Assembly (NCBI GenBank): GCA_002321895.1
Contig: DCMZ01000010.1
Span: 186,001 to 250,000, forward strand
DNA: 64,000 bases
Source: Bdellovibrionaceae bacterium UBA1609
GTDB lineage: Bacteria; Bdellovibrionota; Bdellovibrionia; Bdellovibrionales; UBA1609
Direction: 5' to 3'
Positions 44,401-52,167 of the stretch are shown in pieces. A model generated the notes under the pieces. That model was not told the DNA's origin. It worked only from the letters and a program-made list of their open reading frames with translations, and searched no databases. Within the stretch, counting starts at the first letter, position 1; each line of letters starts with the position of its first letter. A program made the position numbers and the translations under genes.

Positions 44401-45678
44401 TTAATTCCCCTTATATTCTGGATTTAAATTTTCATAACAAAAATGAACAAAACGATTAACATCACTCATGGGAACCGTTTTGGGTAACGAAAACAAAAAG
44501 TATCCCGGCAATCCGGAATGATCCGGATAACCAGACAATACCTGATCTGGTTGAATAAAGCTGGCATCTTCAACGCAATGAACACTAAAGTCGGCAGACA
44601 CAGATTTATCCATCATAGGAAGGGCTGATACAATTCCCCCCTCCTTTACTTGTTGTAGATACAGCAGCGATCGCTCCCGAATAACCAATGATTTAGATAT
44701 TCCCTTGTTTAACAAGCCATCAAGATACATTCCAAACAAACTATTCCCTGTACTCACTGAACACAGACGACTCGAAAGACCTCTACCGCCCATGCGAAAA
44801 CCCAAATCTATAAAGAAAGGGGTATCACTTGCATCTATTATGAACTCTATATGCATAATACTTGTTTTTACCTGTAATAGATCGACGATTTTTTTCGAAG
44901 CCTCAAATAGTGCCGAGGATGCCTCAACCGAAAAATCACCTGGCACTAGATACATGATTTCTTCAAACCAAGGTTCTTTCATAGGTGCTTTGCTACAAAC
45001 TTGTGAAAAATGAATCTCTCCATTAATAACAACTAAATCCACTGCCGCTTCTTGTCCCTCAATAAAAGATTCCGCTAAAATAGTTTGATTCTGAATTTGG
45101 GAAAATAGATCCGAATCTTTGATGACACAATCCTGAGCCAATTTAGAAAAAACATCTGGCATTTTATCCAAATAGGAACTCAAACTAAAGCCCTCATCCA
45201 CTTTAGCAACACCGAGGCTGCTGTAACCTACAGCGGGCTTCAATATGAAATTTCCATCAGACTTATTGTCATCTAAAAATGATGAGACCTGATCCAATGA
45301 CAAAACCTCATACGGAGCCAGATGAATATTACCACTTAATGTATTTCTTAAATTCATTTTGCTTTGATAGCTAACAATGGACTGATCGTTAACTACAGTT
45401 GAAATACCATAGTGTTGATTCAGCAATACAGACAGCAATACATCTTGATCGGAAAAAGCATAAACATTTAATATATTATCGCACTCATTTTCCTCTAAAA
45501 GATTGACGACACCATTTAAATCAAGACGATCTAAAAAGAACGTAGACACTCCTTCCACTACATCCAATCGAGAAGCAAATCGGCTTTCAGCGACAATGAT
45601 GGGCTGAATTCCACGAGATTGGCATTCTACAATACCCTCTTCAAATGAAATGGGACCGTTTAGGAAGACGACTTGCAT
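44401..45678 (-). CDS. ATP-grasp ligase 2 of the biosynthetic operon
   Basis: 425 residues. The N-terminal pre-ATP-grasp Rossmann region contains FLNGPISFEEGIVECQSRGI. The ATP-grasp core shows FILKPAVGYSSLGVAKV (ATP-binding Lys), ESFIEGQEAAVDLVVI, and the metal-binding end MHIEFII followed by FFIDLGFRMGGRGL, close to the NPRxGG motif of carboxylate-amine ligases such as BacD-type amino-acid ligases. It overlaps the radical SAM gene by 19 bases and abuts the binding-protein gene. It probably activates a carboxylate as an acyl phosphate and joins it to an amine; substrates unknown. Confidence 0.82.
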   Translation of the reverse strand: MQVVFLNGPISFEEGIVECQSRGIQPIIVAESRFASRLDVVEGVSTFFLDRLDLNGVVNLLEENECDNILNVYAFSDQDVLLSVLLNQHYGISTVVNDQSIVSYQSKMNLRNTLSGNIHLAPYEVLSLDQVSSFLDDNKSDGNFILKPAVGYSSLGVAKVDEGFSLSSYLDKMPDVFSKLAQDCVIKDSDLFSQIQNQTILAESFIEGQEAAVDLVVINGEIHFSQVCSKAPMKEPWFEEIMYLVPGDFSVEASSALFEASKKIVDLLQVKTSIMHIEFIIDASDTPFFIDLGFRMGGRGLSSRLCSVSTGNSLFGMYLDGLLNKGISKSLVIRERSLLYLQQVKEGGIVSALPMMDKSVSADFSVHCVEDASFIQPDQVLSGYPDHSGLPGYFLFSLPKTVPMSDVNRFVHFCYENLNPEYKGN

Positions 45679-46979
45679 GCGGCCTCTCCTAGAAAATATG
45701 ATTCACTGGTCATTTCAAATCCACCTGCTACAAATTGATGTAAGTAGTTTTCATGCGTATCAAAATAATGAACAAACTGCTCTCCGGCTAATACATCTTC
45801 AGCTGTCAACTCACCCAGACCTACATTACTTTTAGAGAACTTCTTTTTGGTATCCAGGTTCTCTAGGTTATATGCCCCTGGTCCCACTCGAACCATTGTG
45901 GAAGTAAACATACCTGCGCTTTCAATGGCACTCATCTGTTTAGATTTAGACACTCTGCAATTGGGGAAAACCCACGCTTTATAATCAGGTAGAGACAGTA
46001 AATAGACACTAGCGATATAGTCGAAAAACTCCACTAAGTCCTGCTGATTTTCATTTTGTTCTTCACTACGAGAATCATACTCTTCATTGATAATCTCTCT
46101 CCAAATAGGCATTCCAATGATTAACGGCAAAGCATCCGGGTAATTTTCGAGCAATAGCTTTCCATGAGACACCACGGACAAAATATCTGATAGCGGATCT
46201 TCACAAAGGCCTATCATAGTACCAATACCCACTTGCAATCCGGAGCGAATCGCCCGCTCCTGAGAGGCTATGCGATCCAGATACCCTTTACCATCTTTTA
46301 TCATCTTGAACCCATCGTCTATCCCATAGCGTTTAGGCCCATCAACCATGTATTTATTAAAGGTCGCTTCCGAATAGGATTCCTGCCAAGTCAAAACTGT
46401 ATCTAACCCACACTCTTTTGCCAAAGTTCCGTAATGCAACTCTGTCAACGGAGTGAGGCATACTGATAGGCGTCCAGCAGGGTTTACTTTTTTAATTTTA
46501 TCCTTCGCCACTCGGACAAATTCATAAAGATCACGTTTCAAAAATAAAATATCATCGCCACCAGAGAGTTCAAAATGCGAAAACCCGAGTCCTAACAAGT
46601 AATCTAATTCATCTAAAAGACCATCTTTAGACAACCTAAGCCGTTGGATTTTTTTATTGTCAGATTTCCAACCACAAAATACACAGTTGCTCGTGCAATA
46701 AGACCCAAGCTCTATCGGCACCATAGTTGTTAATTTATTCGAGAACAGCTTTTTGCGAAGTACTTTTGCAGAAGTCTTAACCTCTTCAATGAGAGTCTCA
46801 TTGGGAGCTTTTAGCAAATTTAGCAAGCTCGCCGTTTCAGAGAGAGAAATCCCACTGGAACCTCTGGCCTTTAAAATACGTTGTACCTCAACAAGATCTG
46901 GTGTTTGTGAAGATTTAACGAGTTCTTGAGCCTCTGGGAACAGTCTCTCGTACTTTTCCATTTCTATTCTATTCACCAT
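45660..46979 (-). CDS. ThiH/HydG-like radical SAM enzyme
   Basis: 439 residues. The cluster motif is CTSNCVFCGW (Cys95, Cys99, Cys102: CX3CX2C), followed by the SAM-binding FELSGGDD. Features shared with the ThiH/HydG tyrosine-lyase group are LTWQESYSEATFNKY (like YQETY in ThiH), GPKRYGIDDG and VGIGTMIGL, plus a BATS-type C-terminal region. Neither thiazole-synthesis nor hydrogenase-maturation genes are present, and the tail lacks a second CX2C cluster motif, so HydG is unlikely. Expected chemistry is radical cleavage or rearrangement of an aromatic amino acid. Overlaps both flanking ATP-grasp genes. Confidence 0.85.
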   Translation of the reverse strand: MVNRIEMEKYERLFPEAQELVKSSQTPDLVEVQRILKARGSSGISLSETASLLNLLKAPNETLIEEVKTSAKVLRKKLFSNKLTTMVPIELGSYCTSNCVFCGWKSDNKKIQRLRLSKDGLLDELDYLLGLGFSHFELSGGDDILFLKRDLYEFVRVAKDKIKKVNPAGRLSVCLTPLTELHYGTLAKECGLDTVLTWQESYSEATFNKYMVDGPKRYGIDDGFKMIKDGKGYLDRIASQERAIRSGLQVGIGTMIGLCEDPLSDILSVVSHGKLLLENYPDALPLIIGMPIWREIINEEYDSRSEEQNENQQDLVEFFDYIASVYLLSLPDYKAWVFPNCRVSKSKQMSAIESAGMFTSTMVRVGPGAYNLENLDTKKKFSKSNVGLGELTAEDVLAGEQFVHYFDTHENYLHQFVAGGFEMTSESYFLGEAACKSSS

Positions 46980-48207
46980 AATAAACTCTCTCTATTTTCC
47001 TTAAATTCTCGCCCAACTCTTCAATATCGCTATAATGTATGATTCCCCAATAGGCTTCATCCCCTACATGCATGGCACTGCGAGGGGATTGAGACAAGCT
47101 TTCCGATTTATGGATTTCAGCCACAGCAGACGGCAGCATTTCTCGCTGGATATCCGTGCGTTTCATTTTTGAATTTGGACGCAGCGAAAACCACGCATGG
47201 CTCTCTCTATCATATTGGATGGAATCCTGCTTCAAGATATTCATTGAACTCAAGAATAGATTTTCACCATCTACTTTATAAATATACTCGGAAACTCGAG
47301 CTCCAGCCATTCGGCGAGCTATTTCATTAAAAACAAGATCTCCACCTTTATTGAAAAATTCCGCATGATAGACGAAAGGAGTTCCACAGGCATTTGCCGA
47401 ACAAAATTTTTCGATAAAGTGCTTGGACTGTTCAGTCAGAGAGTCGCTCGTCAATCTTCGAGAACCCCAAATACTGTTTGCATTAAAATCCATACAGTTA
47501 TTTAAATACTCGGAGACATAGATGGATCTAACAGATTGTCCATCCCAATATCCATCCACATGAATCATATCTTCACCCACATAGGATTCGGCCAGCAAGT
47601 CAAAAGATTGATCTAAAGGCCACTTCGCATATCCATTGTTTAATAGATAAGTTTGCCCTTCTGCTAAGGAACGAATTCTTTCAACTCCTACAGACCCGCC
47701 AAATCGACGTGGCTTTAAAACCATACCCTCGGTATTCTCCCAATGTAATCGTGTGAAATCAGACAATTGATTAATGGGAGTATATCCGGCACAAGGAATG
47801 TTTAACTCCGTAAAGGATTCTTTCATTTTTAATTTATCTCTGAAACAAAGAGCCTGCTCAGGAGACATGACCTGATCAAAACCCGCTGCCTTCGCCACAT
47901 GAGACATACGCATTATATCAAATTCTGAAAAATAGATAAATGTCGTTTGACCGTCACACCTTTCCGATGCTGTCACTTCCATGAGTGTGGACTCCATCTC
48001 TATTCGGTCCGAATAGACTTCAATACATTTAAACTCCACATCTCCAATGAGCTGGAGTTTTTCAGCTATCACGGGATCAAACGATTCTCTGTCCGCTATA
48101 ATTAAATGGCTCCCTTTATGGCTCGCAATATAATGCTTCAACGAATGGTGAACTAAATCTCTACTCATTGAGTTTCTTAAAAGGACAATGCTTTTAAATA
48201 CACTCAT
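46969..48207 (-). CDS. ATP-grasp ligase 1 of the biosynthetic operon
   Basis: 412 residues. The N-terminal Rossmann-like part includes HLIIADRESFDPVIAEKL. The core shows LCFRDKLKMKESFTELNIP, GMVLKPRRFGGSVGVERI (ATP-binding), LLAESYVGEDMIHVDGYW, and VYHAEFF followed by FNEIARRMAGARV, the Mg2+-binding end motif of ATP-grasp ligases. It differs clearly from ligase 2, so it is not a recent duplicate. It overlaps the MFS gene by four bases and the radical SAM gene by eleven. The substrate is unknown; carboxylate-amine ligation is the expected chemistry. Confidence 0.82.
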   Translation of the reverse strand: MSVFKSIVLLRNSMSRDLVHHSLKHYIASHKGSHLIIADRESFDPVIAEKLQLIGDVEFKCIEVYSDRIEMESTLMEVTASERCDGQTTFIYFSEFDIMRMSHVAKAAGFDQVMSPEQALCFRDKLKMKESFTELNIPCAGYTPINQLSDFTRLHWENTEGMVLKPRRFGGSVGVERIRSLAEGQTYLLNNGYAKWPLDQSFDLLAESYVGEDMIHVDGYWDGQSVRSIYVSEYLNNCMDFNANSIWGSRRLTSDSLTEQSKHFIEKFCSANACGTPFVYHAEFFNKGGDLVFNEIARRMAGARVSEYIYKVDGENLFLSSMNILKQDSIQYDRESHAWFSLRPNSKMKRTDIQREMLPSAVAEIHKSESLSQSPRSAMHVGDEAYWGIIHYSDIEELGENLRKIERVYYGE

Positions 48208-49451
48208 TGAACGGCTCCCCTCTGGTCCGCCCTACCCAATAGTCTTTGATGAAGTGCAACTAAAGCCAACGTTGTGATCCCCCCACCCAAGATATAAGCC
48301 ATCTCCGCAGGCACCCAAAGCGCGAGTACTGGAAATAGAAAATGGATGACCAGGATCACTGAAATTTCAATTTGAAAAGCGAGGCCATTCACTTTTCCAA
48401 CTTGATTAACATCCAGCTCAGTATTGAGCTTTTCGGCATTGATTCGATAGATATACAAATGCAAAAAACCCAACAAAGAAGACAGAGCCACAATGCCAAG
48501 GGGACTAAAAGACTTAAAAATTGAAAGCAAGATAAAATAGCCGACCAAGCCGACCGCAAGAGCCGGTTTTTTATATTTCTTGTACAACACCTTTTTAAGG
48601 ATGTCTTGTTTAGTAAGTGCGGCGAGCATACCGACGGTAATCCCGAACAAATAGAGTGTGTAGTAAAAATCCGCATTGGCAAAGTTAATATAGAATGTGG
48701 AATTAACGATAAAAGGTGCGGACCCGAACATGACCGTAATGAGTATTTTCTCTACAAAGAGTGCATGGGTGCTACTCTGCGAAAGCTCTTTCAAGGTTTC
48801 AATGTAATTCACTTTCGATGCTTGTTTATGATTAGAGGCTGTCTTCGACTCTAGCGCTTCCCTCTTAGACTCAAGAAAGTAAGTGATGACTGAAAATAAT
48901 AAGTTGATTACGGCAATCAATAAGCAAATATAAACCACATTAGAGAATGAGATATTCAAGCCAATGTATCCACCGATAGCGCCCCCTAATCCATAGATTA
49001 TATTTGGCAGAATTGAAACTAAGCCCAGGCGATCTTGGGATTTCACTTTATCCACTGTTGTGGTTTTAATAAAGGACGGAGCGACGATCTGCATGGACCC
49101 ACGGCAGATAGCTCGAATAAGTATCGCGACAAAAGCGAGGGCAATGAAGCCCACACCGGTGGCAGGAATAAATAGCACCAACGTGGAAGCTAAAACTAAA
49201 ATGGATGAAGCCATCAACCCATAGCTCTTCAATGGGACTCGATCAATCCAGTTACCAATGGCATACGAGAATAGAACTTTAGGAAGGAGAAATGAGACAA
49301 ACAGACCACTTACGATGAGGCCAATAAAGCTGAGCCCCTCTCCGACCCGGTGGACTTCGGATAATAGCGGGAGCCAAATTAACCATAGGCCTACATAAAA
49401 CAAAACGTATTGAAATATAAAAAATAGCCACAAATACGATTTTGAATTCAT
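48204..49451 (-). CDS. MFS-type transporter, likely exporter of the operon product
   Basis: 415 residues with about twelve hydrophobic helices in the two-bundle major-facilitator layout. The loop after TM2/TM3 carries YAIGNWIDRVPLKSYGL, the usual GxxxDRxGRR-like position. The central loop (residues 195-215, charged: ESKREALESKTASNHK) separates the halves. It is the first gene of the operon, and the next gene overlaps it by four bases. Transporters in such operons usually export the compound or give self-protection, an inference from context. Confidence 0.83.
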   Translation of the reverse strand: MNSKSYLWLFFIFQYVLFYVGLWLIWLPLLSEVHRVGEGLSFIGLIVSGLFVSFLLPKVLFSYAIGNWIDRVPLKSYGLMASSILVLASTLVLFIPATGVGFIALAFVAILIRAICRGSMQIVAPSFIKTTTVDKVKSQDRLGLVSILPNIIYGLGGAIGGYIGLNISFSNVVYICLLIAVINLLFSVITYFLESKREALESKTASNHKQASKVNYIETLKELSQSSTHALFVEKILITVMFGSAPFIVNSTFYINFANADFYYTLYLFGITVGMLAALTKQDILKKVLYKKYKKPALAVGLVGYFILLSIFKSFSPLGIVALSSLLGFLHLYIYRINAEKLNTELDVNQVGKVNGLAFQIEISVILVIHFLFPVLALWVPAEMAYILGGGITTLALVALHQRLLGRADQRGAVQ

Positions 49452-49679
49452 TGCTACTATTTACCTTTCGACTGTTATCAACCTGGGTTTTCCAAAGGAT
49501 TAGAGCAATTTACGTACCACGGAATGGGGCTTCTCTATGAGTCTAAGCCTCTTCTAAAGGGCCTTACAGAGCACATGATCGAATTGGGCTGTTTAGGATT
49601 ACATAGAGATGTAATCTATTCCAGATTGCTGTAATTGTTCGACAATGTCGTCATGGTCTCTTGTAGGAGACTCAACCGC

Positions 49680-49736
49680 TTATTGAAATCACAGGTCCTT
49701 GGTCAGGTTTTTACTGAGATCCTGTGTTTTCAATAA
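49680..49736. repeat. 57-base hairpin-forming inverted repeat
   Basis: TTATTGAAATCACAGG (49680-49695) pairs with CCTGTGTTTTCAATAA (49721-49736) at 15 of 16 positions. The 25-base loop contains a four-base inner stem TCAG/CTGA. No U-tract follows on either strand, so it is not a standard terminator. It could be a small-RNA element, a leader structure or a regulator site. Confidence 0.55.
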
Positions 49737-49972
49737 CTTAACGCAGTTATTTTTATTGGACTTACACTAAACTTACACATATGATGGTTACATGTTTAGC
49801 GGTTCGGAAGGGTGCTAATTAACCTATGTGATTAACCTCAAATGTGAGCATATCCCATGGCCCTTTACCCACTAAACCCAATTTGATGAGCTGCGTGTTA
49901 AGGACTGAGTTCTGACCATTGGTCGAGACCTATCATTCCCTAGCTCACTCTCATCCAAACAATAGCGGGACA

Positions 49973-49985
49973 GAACTCAAAGTTC
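49973..49985 (+). promoter_or_regulatory. Palindrome GAACT-CAA-AGTTC upstream of imuA
   Basis: Perfect five-base arms around CAA, about 95 bases upstream of the imuA start. It resembles the GAAC-N4-GTTC class of LexA boxes but has a five-base centre. imu cassettes are usually SOS-regulated, so it is a candidate operator. The TTAC-N3-GTAA motif I recall as the Bdellovibrio LexA box was not seen in this gap. Confidence 0.35.
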
Positions 49986-50078
49986 TTAGAGCCCCAGTAC
50001 CATAAAACTTTAACCCCTTGGGTCTGCATCTATCTGTGGACAGGGATTGCTGCAGCCAAAATGGCATCAGGAGTGAAC

Positions 50079-50723
50079 GTGAGTTCTGCTGTTACATCAT
50101 TAAATGACCTACCTCAGTGGACTTCTGCTCATAGGGAAACTTTTAAAAGAGTGCATCAAACTGCGGACAACAATGCACAGTTACTGGCTCGACATCCTCA
50201 ACTTCGACTGTGGCAAAAGCATGGCTTTAACCCTGGCCAACTCATTGAGTGGGGCGCTCCCTTTGGCCACGATGCACGCTCGATCATTCTTAATTTTTTA
50301 TTAGATTCTGCAGGCCCCATCCTGTGGATTTATTCAAACCCCAATACCCAACCCTACCCACCCGCGTGGGCGGCTCGCGGTGCCTCACTGGATCAGTTTT
50401 ATTTTATCCACTGTGAAGAGCCCGTTCGCCGCCTGCGCCCCATTTTTATGGAACCCACGTTTCGAGTGATTGTTCTCGATGCTCCTCAGAGAGTTTATAA
50501 GGGAGAGCTTTCTTTTATTACTCCCTGGTTACGTAAGAATGAGCAAACTTTGTTTTTAATTCGCCCTTACTTCTTGAGCCAAAAACGGGGAAATCCTTTT
50601 TCCCATCAACGGATTAATATTTGTTTTGATGCCGGCCAAAACAACTATTACATCCACTCAATTCGTGGGGGCCACCGTCCATCATTGACTCTCAGCAAGG
50701 AGGCCTACTATGAGTCTTTTTAA
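50079..50723 (+). CDS. imuA: ImuA-like RecA-fold protein of the mutasome
   Basis: Inactive RecA/SulA-like accessory protein that links ImuB and DnaE2 in damage-induced mutagenesis. Seen: WGAPFGHDARSIILNFLL at the degenerate P-loop position, GPILWIYSNPNTQPYPPAWA and the RVIVLDAP strand. The protein is short. I chose the GTG at 50079, which has AGGAG five bases upstream. The ATG at 50061 would add six residues but has no ribosome binding site. It overlaps imuB by 14 bases and is the first gene of imuA-imuB-dnaE2. Confidence 0.8.
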   Translation: MSSAVTSLNDLPQWTSAHRETFKRVHQTADNNAQLLARHPQLRLWQKHGFNPGQLIEWGAPFGHDARSIILNFLLDSAGPILWIYSNPNTQPYPPAWAARGASLDQFYFIHCEEPVRRLRPIFMEPTFRVIVLDAPQRVYKGELSFITPWLRKNEQTLFLIRPYFLSQKRGNPFSHQRINICFDAGQNNYYIHSIRGGHRPSLTLSKEAYYESF

Positions 50724-52167
50724 TAACAACACCACGTTACCTCACTATCTCATTTTAAAAATCTCTACCGAGCCAAAGAACTTGTTTTGTCTTACACCCC
50801 ACCTTATGCAGTGGCAGGCCAACACCTGGATCTTGGATCTTAAACCCGTTATAAATTACTGGAGTAAACAGGCTCGAAAGACAAATCTATCCTTGCGTGA
50901 ACTTGTGGAGAAGATGCTCTACATGCATTTCAGTGAAGGCTTTTCTGCCGTGTTTTCGGATCATCCTTGGCGCGGCTTACTCCTACTAAAATCCCTTAAC
51001 AAATCTGGATTTCAACAGATCGTTCACTGTGATGGCCTCTTTGGACAGAAGCTCATGCAAAACCTTTGTTGGGAAGATTGGTACGAATCCCTAGAAGAAC
51101 TATCAGAACACCTCGATGACATGGGACAAACCAGCGTCAACTATCGCCTCCCCACTCATATCAAACAAATGCAAACCACTATGAAGCGCCTAAAAGTCAC
51201 CCGACCGGGGCAAATGGATCGAGCCTGCCCCAACAGTATGGAGAAACGCTTCGGCCCTCTCATTCGAAAGGCGTGGGGATGGACCTTTAGAGATCGTAAA
51301 AAGAAGTTGTCCCAACTGAGTCTGTTCGATCGTTTTGAAGGACAGGACAGCTTTCCATGGGTGGCCTATGAGTGGAGTGAAGCTCGTAAAGTCGAGCGGC
51401 TTCTAGAGTTTGCCTCTAACAGCTGGGATGTTATAGAACCCTTTCTTGTTAAAGACTTAGAGCAACTGGCTAATAAAACCTTTGAATGTGAATTGATTCA
51501 GCAGATGGATTGGAGTCTTACTTTAGAGGATATGACCACATTGCTTATCCCTATTCATTTTCGTAACCCTTACTCTTTAAAACAGGATGCGCAAAACGAT
51601 TTTAAAACCGCTCGCAATCAAGCTTACTATGCCTTTGAGTCCTACTTGAAAACCAAAGTTAAAGAAACAGGCGACGAAGAATATATTGAGTACCACTTCC
51701 AGGTGCCTTTCGTGGCCTGGCATGTCGGCATAACAAACACGCTAGTTCTTACCACTGAAACCCTGTCCTTGCTCAAAGAACATCGAGTGGACAATAAGGA
51801 TCACCGAGTGGCTGACATTGAAAATAAACTCCCCTTAGAAGTGGAACATTACAACCTCACTCCCAACTATCATTTACGGGAGGACTATACTGCCGCCCTC
51901 AAAGAAGAAGACTTCCCCACACATGCCATGACTCATTGGGAGGAAGCGGCCAAGCAACGCCCTCTGTTTTTATTTCGAGAAGAAAAATCCACAGAAGCCC
52001 CAAAGAAGCACAGACGTTTTTTAGAACGTCTAAGCTTACCTTGGTGGCGCAATGAAGACTCTGATAGCCATAGGCAAGATCTCTACGAAGCACTGGATCA
52101 AGAGCAACGCCTATCTCTATTGGGAGAAGTAGGAGGTCGTTGGTTCGCCTATGGCTACTTTGATTGA
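50710..52167 (+). CDS. imuB: ImuB-like Y-family polymerase homologue
   Basis: 485 residues. ImuB is a catalytically dead Y-family polymerase that docks DnaE2 on the sliding clamp. The catalytic acidic residues are not apparent in this sequence. Recognisable parts are the helix-hairpin-helix/thumb-like MKRLKVTRPGQMDRACPNSM followed by EKRFGPL, and the characteristic C-terminus RQDLYEALDQEQRLSLLG ending WFAYGYFD, the ImuB end domain. AAGGAGG lies six bases upstream of the ATG. It is strongly diverged from typical ImuB. It overlaps dnaE2 by 17 bases. Confidence 0.75.
   Translation: MSLFNNNTTLPHYLILKISTEPKNLFCLTPHLMQWQANTWILDLKPVINYWSKQARKTNLSLRELVEKMLYMHFSEGFSAVFSDHPWRGLLLLKSLNKSGFQQIVHCDGLFGQKLMQNLCWEDWYESLEELSEHLDDMGQTSVNYRLPTHIKQMQTTMKRLKVTRPGQMDRACPNSMEKRFGPLIRKAWGWTFRDRKKKLSQLSLFDRFEGQDSFPWVAYEWSEARKVERLLEFASNSWDVIEPFLVKDLEQLANKTFECELIQQMDWSLTLEDMTTLLIPIHFRNPYSLKQDAQNDFKTARNQAYYAFESYLKTKVKETGDEEYIEYHFQVPFVAWHVGITNTLVLTTETLSLLKEHRVDNKDHRVADIENKLPLEVEHYNLTPNYHLREDYTAALKEEDFPTHAMTHWEEAAKQRPLFLFREEKSTEAPKKHRRFLERLSLPWWRNEDSDSHRQDLYEALDQEQRLSLLGEVGGRWFAYGYFD

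Larger units (their letters stand above)
49452..50078. other. Repeat-rich intergenic region between the biosynthetic operon and imuA
   Basis: About 600 bases with no convincing ORF between divergent operons. It contains: palindrome GATTACAT-AGAG-ATGTAATC (49597-49616); a 16-base inverted repeat with one mismatch around a 25-base loop (49680-49695 with 49721-49736); direct repeats ACTTACAC at 49760 and 49771 (11-base period); direct repeats ATTAACCT at 49818 and 49831 (13-base period); a distant inverted repeat TGAGTTCTG/CAGAACTCA (49906-49914 with 49971-49979); and the palindrome GAACTCAAAGTTC (49973-49985). It must hold both promoters and may encode a structured RNA. Confidence 0.6.

Noticed and set aside
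49597..49616. Palindrome GATTACAT-AGAG-ATGTAATC considered as a LexA box or terminator.
   Set aside because: TTAC and GTAA are separated by eight bases, not three, so it does not match the Bdellovibrio-type box as I recall it. No U-tract follows, so it is not a terminator. It is left as an unassigned palindrome.
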